From Bacteroidota bacterium (GTDB lineage: Bacteria; Bacteroidota; Bacteroidia; 2-12-FULL-35-15): DNA of 64,000 nt. The position numbers and the translations under genes were made by a program. Below, in pieces: positions 35,964 through 43,968 of this stretch (its first letter is position 1; the number at the start of each line of letters is the position of its first letter). The stretch covers positions 1-64,000 of the forward strand of contig JAOQAG010000029.1 of assembly GCA_025963715.1 (NCBI GenBank). The letters run 5' to 3'. The notes below the pieces were generated by a model, which saw only the letters and a program-made list of their open reading frames with translations, had not been told where the DNA came from and did no database searches.

Positions 35964-36425
35964 TTAGTTATTTAAAATTTGAGTTTCATTGTCTTTTATT
36001 CCCTCGTAGTGCCTTACTACATCTACTAATTCATAAATATTGTAAGCAATTGTTTTGTGAGAAGATTTTGGATATAGTGTCTGACCGCCGTAGGCGTGTT
36101 CAATCTGGGCGCCGGGAGAAAACAAGTGAAATAAAATCAGCTGATTGATCCCAAAGAATGAGATTATTGAAGAGACGGTATCTTTCTTTTCACTATCATA
36201 ATATACCGGCATATAATCTTTGTCGTAAAACCAATCATCAGTAAATATGAGTGGTAGCTCAAGTATTGGATAAAGCAATAAAGGTTTGTCACTTTTTTCA
36301 GCCCAGTCTTTTATCGCTTTATTGTTGGAAATAGAAGAATAGAATTTTGTGCACTTTAAATTATTTGCTTCTAAATAGTTTGCATAATGCAGAAGTCTTT
36401 TGTCATTAAATTTTTGTTGTTTCAT
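35964..36425 (-). CDS. Small paralogous protein A, unknown
   Basis: ATG at 36425 is taken because the frame upstream to 36443 opens only with TTG and because MKQQKFNDKRLLHYANYL aligns with the starts of the paralogues. The 153-residue protein has the shared ELPLIF, HLFSPGAQ and AYGGQTL blocks. It is the first gene of the five-gene operon. The divergent intergenic region holds three direct repeats that probably regulate it. Confidence 0.75.
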   Translation of the reverse strand: MKQQKFNDKRLLHYANYLEANNLKCTKFYSSISNNKAIKDWAEKSDKPLLLYPILELPLIFTDDWFYDKDYMPVYYDSEKKDTVSSIISFFGINQLILFHLFSPGAQIEHAYGGQTLYPKSSHKTIAYNIYELVDVVRHYEGIKDNETQILNN

Positions 36426-36443
36426 AGTTTTATGTTTTAACAA

Positions 36444-36571
36444 AACGGCTTATTTGTCGTTTGTTGGATTAAACGGCTTATATGTCGCATGTTGTTGCAA
36501 GAAACAATAGAATAAATTACAATCATCTGTTAATCAGCACGATAAATTTAAAAATAACGGCAAATATGTCT
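36444..36571. promoter_or_regulatory. Three 16-bp direct repeats, putative operators of the XRE regulator
   Basis: AACGGCTTATTTGTCG (36444-36459), AACGGCTTATATGTCG (36472-36487) and AACGGCAAATATGTCT (36556-36571) lie between the divergent paralogue operon and the XRE gene. The first two are 28 bp apart and overlap the probable promoter of protein A; the third is just ahead of the XRE promoter. Confidence 0.75.
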
Positions 36572-36602
36572 TATTGAACTGGGATTGGTTTCGATATTTA
36601 AT

Positions 36603-36610
36603 TATCTTTG
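36603..36610 (+). promoter_or_regulatory. Possible -7 element for the XRE gene
   Basis: TATCTTTG matches TAnnTTTG. It supports a transcript starting near 36617 and therefore a translation start after that point. The -33 partner is not clear. Confidence 0.4.
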
Positions 36611-36635
36611 CCCAGTTGAACATATTGAACAGCCA

Positions 36636-36902
36636 TTGAAAAAGAAATATCCTGCCCAGATCAAACAGTTTGGGGGAAAAGTAAAAGAGCTAAGAACCGA
36701 GATGGGATTGACTCAGGTTGAGTTAGGAGCCAAATCAGGAGTAGATACTCGTACTATTCAACGCATTGAAAGCGGGGAATTTGCAGTAGGGCTGCACATT
36801 GTATTTGCATTGGCGCAAGTTTTCAAAATGAATCCATACGAGCTTTTGTTACATATTGATATGCCTGCCGGGAAAGTTGCACCGGTTAAGAAAAAGAAGT
36901 GA
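36636..36902 (+). CDS. XRE-family HTH regulator
   Basis: No ATG is available before the HTH. I choose TTG at 36636 (88 residues, LKKKYPAQIKQFGGKVKELR) because the longer frame from TTG 36585 would begin upstream of the probable -7 box at 36603. The HTH_3 domain covers MGLTQVELGAKSGVDTRTIQRIESG (landmarks LTQVELGAKSG and RTIQRIESG), followed by a Lys-rich tail. It diverges from the paralogue/DUF2130 operon and probably represses it and itself through the 16-bp repeats. Confidence 0.88.
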   Translation: MKKKYPAQIKQFGGKVKELRTEMGLTQVELGAKSGVDTRTIQRIESGEFAVGLHIVFALAQVFKMNPYELLLHIDMPAGKVAPVKKKK

Positions 36903-36942
36903 TTATTTAAATAAAAATGATGTAGGCAATAAAAATTTAAGT

Positions 36943-37872
36943 ATGTTATTTAAAGATATATTAAATAAAAAAGCACAATTATTAGTTCCTGAATTTGACA
37001 GGCTATTTGAAGACGTTGTAAAAAATCAAACGCATGAAGGCGACTTGCTCCTGGTGAGAATAAATGGCTTTTATGATCCTGAAGTTCATAATTGGAATAC
37101 TGATAAAAAGATGAGTCCTTATCTGATAGGCCCTAATAAGGAAGGTCATTCGGAAGGTTTACACTATGAATTTATCCATGATTACAGAACACAAAATCTA
37201 TTGGATCAAACGCATGAAGATTATCTTCAACAACTGATTTGGGACCCTGCTAAAAAAGCAGAAAGAGATGCTTTAATTACTAAAGAAGAGAAATCCATCC
37301 AGCTTGAGATGCTTATTTATCTGAAGATATGGGAAGCGGATATGTTTATTAAAAAATATTATCAAATTTTGCGCTTGGTAAACGGAGAGCCGTATGATTG
37401 GCATTTTCAGATAAAAGAAAGTAACAGAGATAAAAATGGCACCGGTAACAGAGATAAAATTATTAGAGAACTTACCCGTGATAGACTAAAAGATAAATAT
37501 CCAGAAATATATAATGCTTTTAAAAATGCATTCCGAACCCAATTGCGTAATTCGATTGCACATTCAAAGTATTCATTTTTGAGTCGGAATATCCATCCCA
37601 ACAATTATATAAAGGGTGATCCGGCTGCACAAATTCGAAACATTCCATTTGATGAATGGATTGATTTGTTCCATGATACTATGATGTTATATAATGAATC
37701 TATCCGTTTTATGAATAGAGCGGGAGAATTATATTCTAAAGCTGCGCAAAATAACAATTTATTATTTCCGATCAGAGTAACCAGAAAAGACCCTGAAGAA
37801 AAAACAGAATTTGAACTATTGAGCCATAGAATCCAATTTAACGATTGGAATTGGCACAGAAACGATGTTTGA
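36943..37872 (+). CDS. Putative HEPN-motif protein, unknown family
   Basis: ATG at 36943 is preferred over the track's longer frame, which overlaps the XRE gene out of frame. The 309-residue protein is soluble and rich in charged residues. Near residue 205 it has LRNSIAHSKYSF, fitting the R-x4-H (RNxxxH) signature of HEPN ribonucleases and following a long helix (ELTRDRLKDKYPEIYNAFKNAF, landmark YNAFKNAF). The remainder is not recognised. It is followed after 49 nt by an MNT-HEPN fusion. HEPN assignment is an inference from one motif. Confidence 0.7.
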   Translation: MLFKDILNKKAQLLVPEFDRLFEDVVKNQTHEGDLLLVRINGFYDPEVHNWNTDKKMSPYLIGPNKEGHSEGLHYEFIHDYRTQNLLDQTHEDYLQQLIWDPAKKAERDALITKEEKSIQLEMLIYLKIWEADMFIKKYYQILRLVNGEPYDWHFQIKESNRDKNGTGNRDKIIRELTRDRLKDKYPEIYNAFKNAFRTQLRNSIAHSKYSFLSRNIHPNNYIKGDPAAQIRNIPFDEWIDLFHDTMMLYNESIRFMNRAGELYSKAAQNNNLLFPIRVTRKDPEEKTEFELLSHRIQFNDWNWHRNDV

Positions 37873-37921
37873 GAATAATTTCCAGCTGGTATTATAGAAA
37901 TTTCTTACATTTATCAAACGA

Positions 37922-38788
37922 ATGAAAACCGATTTATCACACATACCTGCACACAAACAAACTGAATTAAAAGCCATTGTTTCGGCTTTGATTCCGAAGT
38001 ATGCAGACATTGAAATGATTATTTTATATGGCTCTTACGCACGCGGTAATTGGGTAGAAGATAAATATGTGGAGAACGGAACTACCTATGAATATAAATC
38101 TGATTATGATTTACTGATTATATTAAGCACCAATGGCAAAGCTAATGCCGACAGCTTTCTCCAATCTGTATCACAAAAATTGGAAGAATTAAAACTGGAT
38201 ACTCCGGTTCATCCGATTTTTCATGGAATTGAATTTGTGAATGAAGCATTACGTGAAGGCAATTACTTTTTTGGTGATATTAAAAGAGAAGGAATTGTTC
38301 TTTTTAATACAAGTCGCTTTAAATTGGATAATAAGCGCGAAATGGCTCCGGCAGAACTTCAAGCGCGAGCGCAGGAAGATTTTAATAAGTGGTTTGAGAG
38401 CGCTAACAACTTTTTTGAAGGATTTGAATTTCATCTTTCCAAAAATCATTTTAATGAAGCCGCTTTCTCGTTACACCAATCCACAGAACGGTATTATGGC
38501 ACAATTCAATTAGTCTTTACTGGCTACAAACCAAAAACGCATGATATTGAAATTCTGAGTTGGTTGGCAAAGGCGGTAAATATAGAGTTTGGAAAAGTAT
38601 TCCCGAAAGCCACCTATGATGAACGGATACGATTTACATTATTGAAAAAGGCATATGTAGATGCACGTTATAAAGCTGAATATAAAATCAGTAAAGAAGA
38701 TTTACAATATCTTGCGGAGCGTGTACAATTGCTTCGCAAATTAACAGAGCAAATCTGTAAAGAAAAAATAGCAGGCTTCACAAAGTAA
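37922..38788 (+). CDS. Nucleotidyltransferase-HEPN fusion protein
   Basis: The 288-residue protein has an N-terminal minimal nucleotidyltransferase (about 1-125) with YGSYARGNW and the catalytic SDYDLLI, and a C-terminal HEPN domain of the PF05168 type (about 140-280) with SLHQSTERYY, KPKTHDIEIL and KKAYVDARYKAEYKIS. In two-gene MNT/HEPN toxin-antitoxin systems the transferase modifies and silences the HEPN RNase; here both are in one chain, as often seen on Bacteroidota mobile elements. Confidence 0.9.
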   Translation: MKTDLSHIPAHKQTELKAIVSALIPKYADIEMIILYGSYARGNWVEDKYVENGTTYEYKSDYDLLIILSTNGKANADSFLQSVSQKLEELKLDTPVHPIFHGIEFVNEALREGNYFFGDIKREGIVLFNTSRFKLDNKREMAPAELQARAQEDFNKWFESANNFFEGFEFHLSKNHFNEAAFSLHQSTERYYGTIQLVFTGYKPKTHDIEILSWLAKAVNIEFGKVFPKATYDERIRFTLLKKAYVDARYKAEYKISKEDLQYLAERVQLLRKLTEQICKEKIAGFTK

Positions 38789-38848
38789 TTTCCATTGAAC
38801 AGGTTGATTGGGCGGATTTTTAATCTAAAAATCAACCAACAATGGAAA
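38789..38848 (+). promoter_or_regulatory. Inverted repeat that buries the start codon of the alpha-CTD-like gene
   Basis: TTTCCATTG (38789-38797) pairs with CAATGGAAA (38840-38848), which contains the ATG at 38842. Inside, GGTTGATT (38802-38809) pairs with AATCAACC (38830-38837). Seventeen base pairs are interrupted only by a small internal loop. In the mRNA the start codon would be double-stranded. Confidence 0.7.
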
Positions 38849-39321
38849 CAAACGGAAAACAACAGGCAGACAGCCTGTTTGAAGCAATGCAGAATGACAA
38901 GCACCAGCTGCTTGCTCATTTATTAAGCCCTATCGAGCGTGAAGCGATCAGGCAGAGGTACACCGCTTTTGAGTATTCTCTGAACAATACCAAAATTCAG
39001 ATTTCCCACCAAACCAGCAAACAGTTAAGGCAGCTCACGGTTATTAAAATCAGCCTTTTCACAAAAATCCTTAATGAAAGCGCACTCTATCTAATTAGCA
39101 ACGATGCAAGGATTCAAATGTTTTTGGACACACCTATTGAGCACCATTATTTCCCGACACGCCTCTATCATACTTTAAAAGGTTTAGATTGTCATACAAT
39201 GTTCCAGGTTATTGAACTTGGCCGGAGCCGTGTTTCTCATTCCCGCAACATGGGAAAAGTAGGGATGCGGATTTTGGATGACCTGCTGAAAAAGTATGAA
39301 TGTGATTTTCTATTTGTATAA
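38842..39321 (+). CDS. Protein with RNA-polymerase alpha-CTD-like domain
   Basis: The 159-residue protein has an N-terminal helical part. The C-terminal 55 residues read like an alpha-subunit C-terminal domain: TRLYHTLKGLDCHTMFQVIE, then SRNMGKVGMRILDDLLKKY (landmarks LKGLDCHTM and RNMGKVGMRI), i.e. the two helix-hairpin-helix units ending in the RN-x-G-K-x-S/G-x-x-x-I turn. It lacks the rest of RpoA, so it may bind DNA or RNA polymerase. Its start codon lies in a hairpin, and the next gene follows after 5 nt. Confidence 0.75.
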   Translation: METNGKQQADSLFEAMQNDKHQLLAHLLSPIEREAIRQRYTAFEYSLNNTKIQISHQTSKQLRQLTVIKISLFTKILNESALYLISNDARIQMFLDTPIEHHYFPTRLYHTLKGLDCHTMFQVIELGRSRVSHSRNMGKVGMRILDDLLKKYECDFLFV

Positions 39322-39326
39322 ACGTT

Positions 39327-39713
39327 ATGGAAAATACAGAAAAACGAAAGGCCATACTCTTTGTAAGGGTTGAGCCGTGTGAAATATATTTTTGCCGGGA
39401 TATAGCGACTCGCAGAATGCAAATGCTCGAAGTTTACTGCTACCTGCACAAAATTGAAATTCTTGTCTGCTATCATATAATTGGCGAATACGAGAGTTTT
39501 GAAAAAAATGTATTGCCAAGCCTGCAAAATAATAAATATGGGGCAGCCGAACGAGCCGATTTGTTAATAATGCATGACCATTGGGAAATCTCGTCTGGTG
39601 TAATTACAACAGCAAATCTCCTTTCAAAAGTAAGAAGGTTAGGGCTGGAAGTGGTATTCATAAAAATTTTTATAATTAAAAGATATTCTAATCAAGAAAA
39701 TAAGCAATCATGA
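39327..39713 (+). CDS. Resolvase-like domain protein lacking catalytic residues
   Basis: The 128-residue protein follows the pattern of the serine-recombinase N-terminal domain: AILFVRVEP, a helix with MQMLEVYCYLHKIEIL, HIIGEYESFEK, then RADLLIMHDHWEIS and LRLGLEVVFI-like RRLGLEVVFI. The catalytic Ser (VRVS) is Glu here and the conserved R of D-R-L-S-R is missing, and there is no DNA-binding HTH. It is probably not a recombinase but a reused dimerising fold. It overlaps the zinc-finger gene by 4 nt (ATGA). Confidence 0.65.
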   Translation: MENTEKRKAILFVRVEPCEIYFCRDIATRRMQMLEVYCYLHKIEILVCYHIIGEYESFEKNVLPSLQNNKYGAAERADLLIMHDHWEISSGVITTANLLSKVRRLGLEVVFIKIFIIKRYSNQENKQS

Positions 39714-40051
39714 GAACGTGCCTTGAATGTAACGAGCCTGTGGTAGGAAGAGTAGATAAGAAATTTTGTTCTGAATTATGTCGGAACAGCCATAATAATG
39801 ACCAACAAAGTATCGTAAATAAGAAGCTGAAAACAGTACACAGCATATTAAAAAAGAACCGGAAGATACTTGAAAATCTGTTTGAACAACGAATTAAGAA
39901 AGTGTCAAAAGAAAAGTTATTACGACAGGATTTCAATTTCCATTACATTACAAGTTTGAGTTATAATCCTGATGGTTCCTATCGTTATTTTTGTTATGAA
40001 TACGGTTACCATGCTATTGAAAATGATTGTTATATGCTGGTAAAACAATGA
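39710..40051 (+). CDS. Zinc-finger protein of the CxEC...FCSxxCRN type
   Basis: The 113-residue protein begins with CLECNEPVVGRVDKKFCSELCRNSHNN, shown here by its landmarks CLEC and FCSELCRN, a treble-clef-like zinc site (Cys4). A basic helix then binds the N- to the C-terminal half, which ends in tyrosine-rich SYRYFCYEYGYHAIEN. It is a common small accessory protein in Bacteroidota genomes; its role is unknown, possibly nucleic-acid binding. It is translationally coupled to the resolvase-like gene. Confidence 0.8.
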   Translation: MRTCLECNEPVVGRVDKKFCSELCRNSHNNDQQSIVNKKLKTVHSILKKNRKILENLFEQRIKKVSKEKLLRQDFNFHYITSLSYNPDGSYRYFCYEYGYHAIENDCYMLVKQ

Positions 40052-40091
40052 GTGTTTTTGTATATTTGAATATAAATAATCTAATTAAGAG

Positions 40092-41105
40092 ATGAGCTTA
40101 ACAAGCCTACAAAAAATGTATCGTGCATTACACGATTTTGAGAAGAGCGAAGAAATTTTACCCATTAATACGTTTCGCATAAAACTGTTTGATAGTTTTG
40201 CCACATTTACGGTAGAGTTTGACGCTTATACAAATTCAATTTTATCGGCAAGAGTCTATAATCATCGTCAAATTGCGGATTATTTATTCCTTTCAAAATT
40301 TAATTCGGTCGCTAAATACAAAGAATACCTAAAAAGGTCTTTATTTACAGCAAATTCTTATTTGAAGAGCCTGGCAGAAAAAATAGAAGAAGAAAATATT
40401 CATAAATATGCCGATACTCTTCGAATGATTAGGATTGATTTTGAGGAATTAATTGGTGGGGTAGAGGTTAATATAAAGATGTCATCAGCTACCATTCAAA
40501 GGTCCTCAGGTAGGTCTAAATTCAAGTCGACAACTGATATTTGGGGCATTGCTAGAAATCTTTTTTTTATTGAAAATTTCAATTCAATTAATGATTTTCA
40601 CTTATATGATATAAAGCCTTTTTCGGTTTTCGCAATAAGGCAAACTATTGAACAATACGGGAAAGATGTCTTAGGTTACACTGCTATTACTGATCCTCAT
40701 GGTAATTTTTCAAAAATGCATATGTATGCGGCCTGGCCGTTCATAAAATCAGAAATGGCTAAACCTGCACCACGAATAGCGCTACCTTTTGATTTGGAAG
40801 TAATGCTCAAAATCGAAAAATGGAGCCATCGGTTTGTGCACGCTGGATATTACGCTGACTGCTATGTTATCTGGCAAGCTCTCGACATGATGCGAGGATT
40901 ATTTAAAAACGATGGACTATCTAAAAGAATTTACACCGGACAAAATTCTCTAAAAATGTTTGCAGATGTTTTGCTGACAGCCTACAATGCTTTAAAAGCT
41001 GATTTTGAAACTGAAGTTAATTCACGTATTACAGATTCGGAAAAGCATGTAACTGTAGATTGGCTTAATCTAAATAATGTTTCACCGTATATAATTAGTT
41101 TATAA
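40092..41105 (+). CDS. Hypothetical protein, 337 residues
   Basis: The protein is soluble, with a beta-rich beginning (TFRIKLFDSFATFTVEFDAY) reduced to landmark FATFTVEFDA, a helical middle and a C-terminal block KIEKWSHRFVHAGYYADCYVIW where His-rich and aromatic residues look conserved-like. I do not recognise a family. It ends the plus-strand block that begins at 36943 and meets the DUF4209 gene tail-to-tail with 7 nt between. Confidence 0.72.
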   Translation: MSLTSLQKMYRALHDFEKSEEILPINTFRIKLFDSFATFTVEFDAYTNSILSARVYNHRQIADYLFLSKFNSVAKYKEYLKRSLFTANSYLKSLAEKIEEENIHKYADTLRMIRIDFEELIGGVEVNIKMSSATIQRSSGRSKFKSTTDIWGIARNLFFIENFNSINDFHLYDIKPFSVFAIRQTIEQYGKDVLGYTAITDPHGNFSKMHMYAAWPFIKSEMAKPAPRIALPFDLEVMLKIEKWSHRFVHAGYYADCYVIWQALDMMRGLFKNDGLSKRIYTGQNSLKMFADVLLTAYNALKADFETEVNSRITDSEKHVTVDWLNLNNVSPYIISL

Positions 41106-41112
41106 GCATAAA

Positions 41113-42891
41113 TCATTTTCTTTGGGTCATACGGTATCGTCCTAATCTTAGGATACAAAGGAAGATCAAGGCAGCCTTATCAAAAGTGTAATTCGAATAA
41201 GGATAAAAGCAATGCGCTACATTATTTCTAATATTCCAACCTGATTTCGTAAATACATATTTAAAAAGCACAAGGTCTTCTGCGTTAATACTTTCTACCG
41301 CAGTTTTGTTCTGCAACAATTCTTCTAACAATTGTTCTCTCAAATCCCCTTTTTTAGATGTAGTTGTGGTTCCACCGAGTAATCTAATGTAATCTCGTAT
41401 AGCACCTTCAAATTTTAGTGTTAATGAGTCTACACATAAAATGTAACTAGGGATGTAATTTTTATGCATTGTTACCGCCCACTCATACTGATTAAAAAAG
41501 TCAAACAATCCCGGTGCTAAAAGACTTAACCATGTTGTTTCATCGTCAATATCACGTTTCTTGTTTGGAAAAGTTTGTCCATACCAGGTAGAATCAAGCA
41601 TATACTTGTATGCCGCATGATAACTAATCTTACCTTGAATGGTAGCTAGTATCATGGTTTTAATGAATAAGGGAAGTGTAAAGACACTCCAGTATAAAGC
41701 ATAACTACGATATTCTTCTAATTCCTTAGCTTCTTTTTCTGATAAGTTTTTATGATTACTATTAATATCAAAAACCTGAATACTACAGAATTGCATAAAA
41801 AAATTATTCATTTTTTTACCTTTGCGGTCAAGTGCTCCATTTTTTGGGAAAATATCAGCACCAGTCGCAAAATATCCGAGTATTGTTCCAGGAGAATGAC
41901 TTAGAATCCATTTAGCTCGTGCATTTAAATAATCGTTGATTTGTTCAGCAACCTTTGGAGGCAATTCAAGCGGAATCCCTCCCAATACATACTTACTTTT
42001 TAAATCATCATGAATTTTACTCGCTTCCTCATATTTTATGAAGTTTTTAGCAAGTTTGTAATATTTTGCTTTTTCTCCATAATGTGTACACTTTAAAAAA
42101 TCCTTATCATCCGGGTGCTGCTTAATAATTAAGTCTTGATTTTCAGCTAAAAGCTCATAATACTCATTGGTGGAAATGGCAAGTTTTTTACAAAGTTTTA
42201 ATGCTAAAGTCAAGATCTGTTCATTATGAAAATAGCTACCGTCAATGCAGTCGACCCATTCTTTTAACACCGACATACAAAATCTAAAATCATTTACAGG
42301 ATATAATCCGCTATTAAAAAGGATCTCTATAATATGTCGTTTTTCGTAGGAAGCTAGCTCCGGTATCAAGATAACGTTAAAGAGTAATGACTTTAATTCA
42401 ATAATTTTTGCTTTGTTCTTTTTAAGAAGCGGAATGATGCATTCAATGATAAATGAAAATTTTGCTCCATCTTTTTCATTATAGGGATCAAGCGCTTTAA
42501 GTATTTGAATATATAAGTCTAATGCACCTGCTGAATACTGATTGTTTTTTGTTGATTCAAATAAAACATGCGTATACCGGCTTTTGATCCAAAGTCCCTT
42601 TGAGGATAATGCACGCAACTTTAGATATTCAATTTCTTCCTTGGTAAACGAATTTTTGTCCGGATACAAGGAAACTGCACCATTAGCATCTACAATTTCA
42701 GTTTCTGAGGATATACGGCCAGCGTTAATTTCAAACGAAAGAATTTTTCGTTCGGTTTTTATGTTATCTTCCCATGAGGCATCAATTTTTTCCTCAATAG
42801 GACGTAACAATTTTAATAAATCCCATTTGTCAGTTGACGTTACTTCATCAAGATTATCGTAAAAAAGCTGAATATAACTTGGTGTTTCCAT
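41113..42891 (-). CDS. DUF4209-like protein with HEPN-type RNxxxH motif
   Basis: The 592-residue protein is a mainly helical repeat-like chain, with a C-terminal region that resembles DUF4209: KSGWNIRNNVAHCFYPYSNYTF (landmark IRNNVAH) and then a hydrophobic helix. IRNNVAH fits R-x4-H of HEPN RNases. Its ATG directly abuts the stop of the membrane-protein gene (TAG then ATG), so the two are translated together. It is the last gene of the seven-gene CBASS-led operon and a good candidate for a toxic or sensing accessory. Confidence 0.78.
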   Translation of the reverse strand: METPSYIQLFYDNLDEVTSTDKWDLLKLLRPIEEKIDASWEDNIKTERKILSFEINAGRISSETEIVDANGAVSLYPDKNSFTKEEIEYLKLRALSSKGLWIKSRYTHVLFESTKNNQYSAGALDLYIQILKALDPYNEKDGAKFSFIIECIIPLLKKNKAKIIELKSLLFNVILIPELASYEKRHIIEILFNSGLYPVNDFRFCMSVLKEWVDCIDGSYFHNEQILTLALKLCKKLAISTNEYYELLAENQDLIIKQHPDDKDFLKCTHYGEKAKYYKLAKNFIKYEEASKIHDDLKSKYVLGGIPLELPPKVAEQINDYLNARAKWILSHSPGTILGYFATGADIFPKNGALDRKGKKMNNFFMQFCSIQVFDINSNHKNLSEKEAKELEEYRSYALYWSVFTLPLFIKTMILATIQGKISYHAAYKYMLDSTWYGQTFPNKKRDIDDETTWLSLLAPGLFDFFNQYEWAVTMHKNYIPSYILCVDSLTLKFEGAIRDYIRLLGGTTTTSKKGDLREQLLEELLQNKTAVESINAEDLVLFKYVFTKSGWNIRNNVAHCFYPYSNYTFDKAALIFLCILRLGRYRMTQRK

Positions 42892-43938
42892 CTAATTAAT
42901 TCTATACATTCCATTAGTTACTTTAAATAACAGCACTTCTAAGTTTTTATAAATCTGTTCTTCGTTTTCACAATGCAAATAAGCAAAGCCACGTTGCGAT
43001 AAGATGCTTTTTACATTTTCATCATCAGGTTTGACATTACAAACTACTACATCATAATGATTTCCAATTTTTTCGGGTTTGATTTCTTTTCCTTCTCGTT
43101 TTTGCAATCCTTTGTCAAGCATTATTTTAGTCAACGTATCATTCCAATAATAGACCGGAAAAAATTTAAAACTTTCGGGTAACCAATCAAGCTCTGTCTT
43201 TTTATTTAAGTGAATTCTTTGCCAATTGTCGCTCTTTTCGTAATGATTTTTTATAAATGGATTTTGTTCAATTGCATTTATTATCATTTGTGAAAAAGCC
43301 ATTCGGCTAAATTGCTTCTTCATTTCATCTAAATTGTCACTGAAATAATTATGAATTTGGTTAAAAATAACGTTTACTATTAATAGGTTTACAATCATTA
43401 TTCCTCCAAACCATTTTAAACCGCAAGGAAGCGAAACATCTTTTGCTAAAAGCAAAGCAACGTAAACAACAGTGACCACTAGGAAATATTGCCTCACTCT
43501 ACTTTTACTTTCTGTTATTACTTTTTCATCTTCATCCGTATATGAATGCAGCATTTGATTAAATACAATTACATATTTGTTAGGTGATAAAGTTTCGTTA
43601 TTCTTTTTAACAACATCTAAAAAATGTAAAACATCAGTAAATATGGTCTTTTTATTCCCGATTTTAGATAACAGCCAAATCATCAATTCTCCAATAATTA
43701 ATTCGGCAATGAGGGTCCATACTACAAACCAAATTATGACAAGCATTATTAGAAAGAATATGAATTTAGATATTGTATAGTCTTTAGGAACAGGATTTTC
43801 AACAAAATCTGAAATAGAAATATTGAATCCCAAAAATGCACTGCCAATAAAAAGCGTGACAAGAAGTTTTAAAAATAAAATCCCCAGCCGTTCTAACTTT
43901 GCAGGTTCTTCAGTAAGTAATTTAGCTAAGTTGTACAT
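42892..43938 (-). CDS. Membrane protein of unknown function, paired with DUF4209
   Basis: The 348-residue protein has about four TM segments (near 20-40, 58-88, 150-166 and 178-200) and a C-terminal cytosolic part of about 130 residues with alternating strands (YDVVVCNVKPDDENVKSIL, landmark DVVVCNV) that may be a small alpha/beta domain. No family is recognised. It lies 30 nt after the HEPN-like gene and directly abuts DUF4209. A membrane protein in a defence operon often is the killing effector, but here CBASS already has one. Confidence 0.75.
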   Translation of the reverse strand: MYNLAKLLTEEPAKLERLGILFLKLLVTLFIGSAFLGFNISISDFVENPVPKDYTISKFIFFLIMLVIIWFVVWTLIAELIIGELMIWLLSKIGNKKTIFTDVLHFLDVVKKNNETLSPNKYVIVFNQMLHSYTDEDEKVITESKSRVRQYFLVVTVVYVALLLAKDVSLPCGLKWFGGIMIVNLLIVNVIFNQIHNYFSDNLDEMKKQFSRMAFSQMIINAIEQNPFIKNHYEKSDNWQRIHLNKKTELDWLPESFKFFPVYYWNDTLTKIMLDKGLQKREGKEIKPEKIGNHYDVVVCNVKPDDENVKSILSQRGFAYLHCENEEQIYKNLEVLLFKVTNGMYRIN

Positions 43939-43968
43939 GTGTCATTAAGATACAAGAAAATTATTTCT

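Noticed and set aside
36585-36635. Upstream TTG start for the XRE regulator
   Set aside because: It would start before the likely -7 element at 36603 and adds residues unlike the HTH family.
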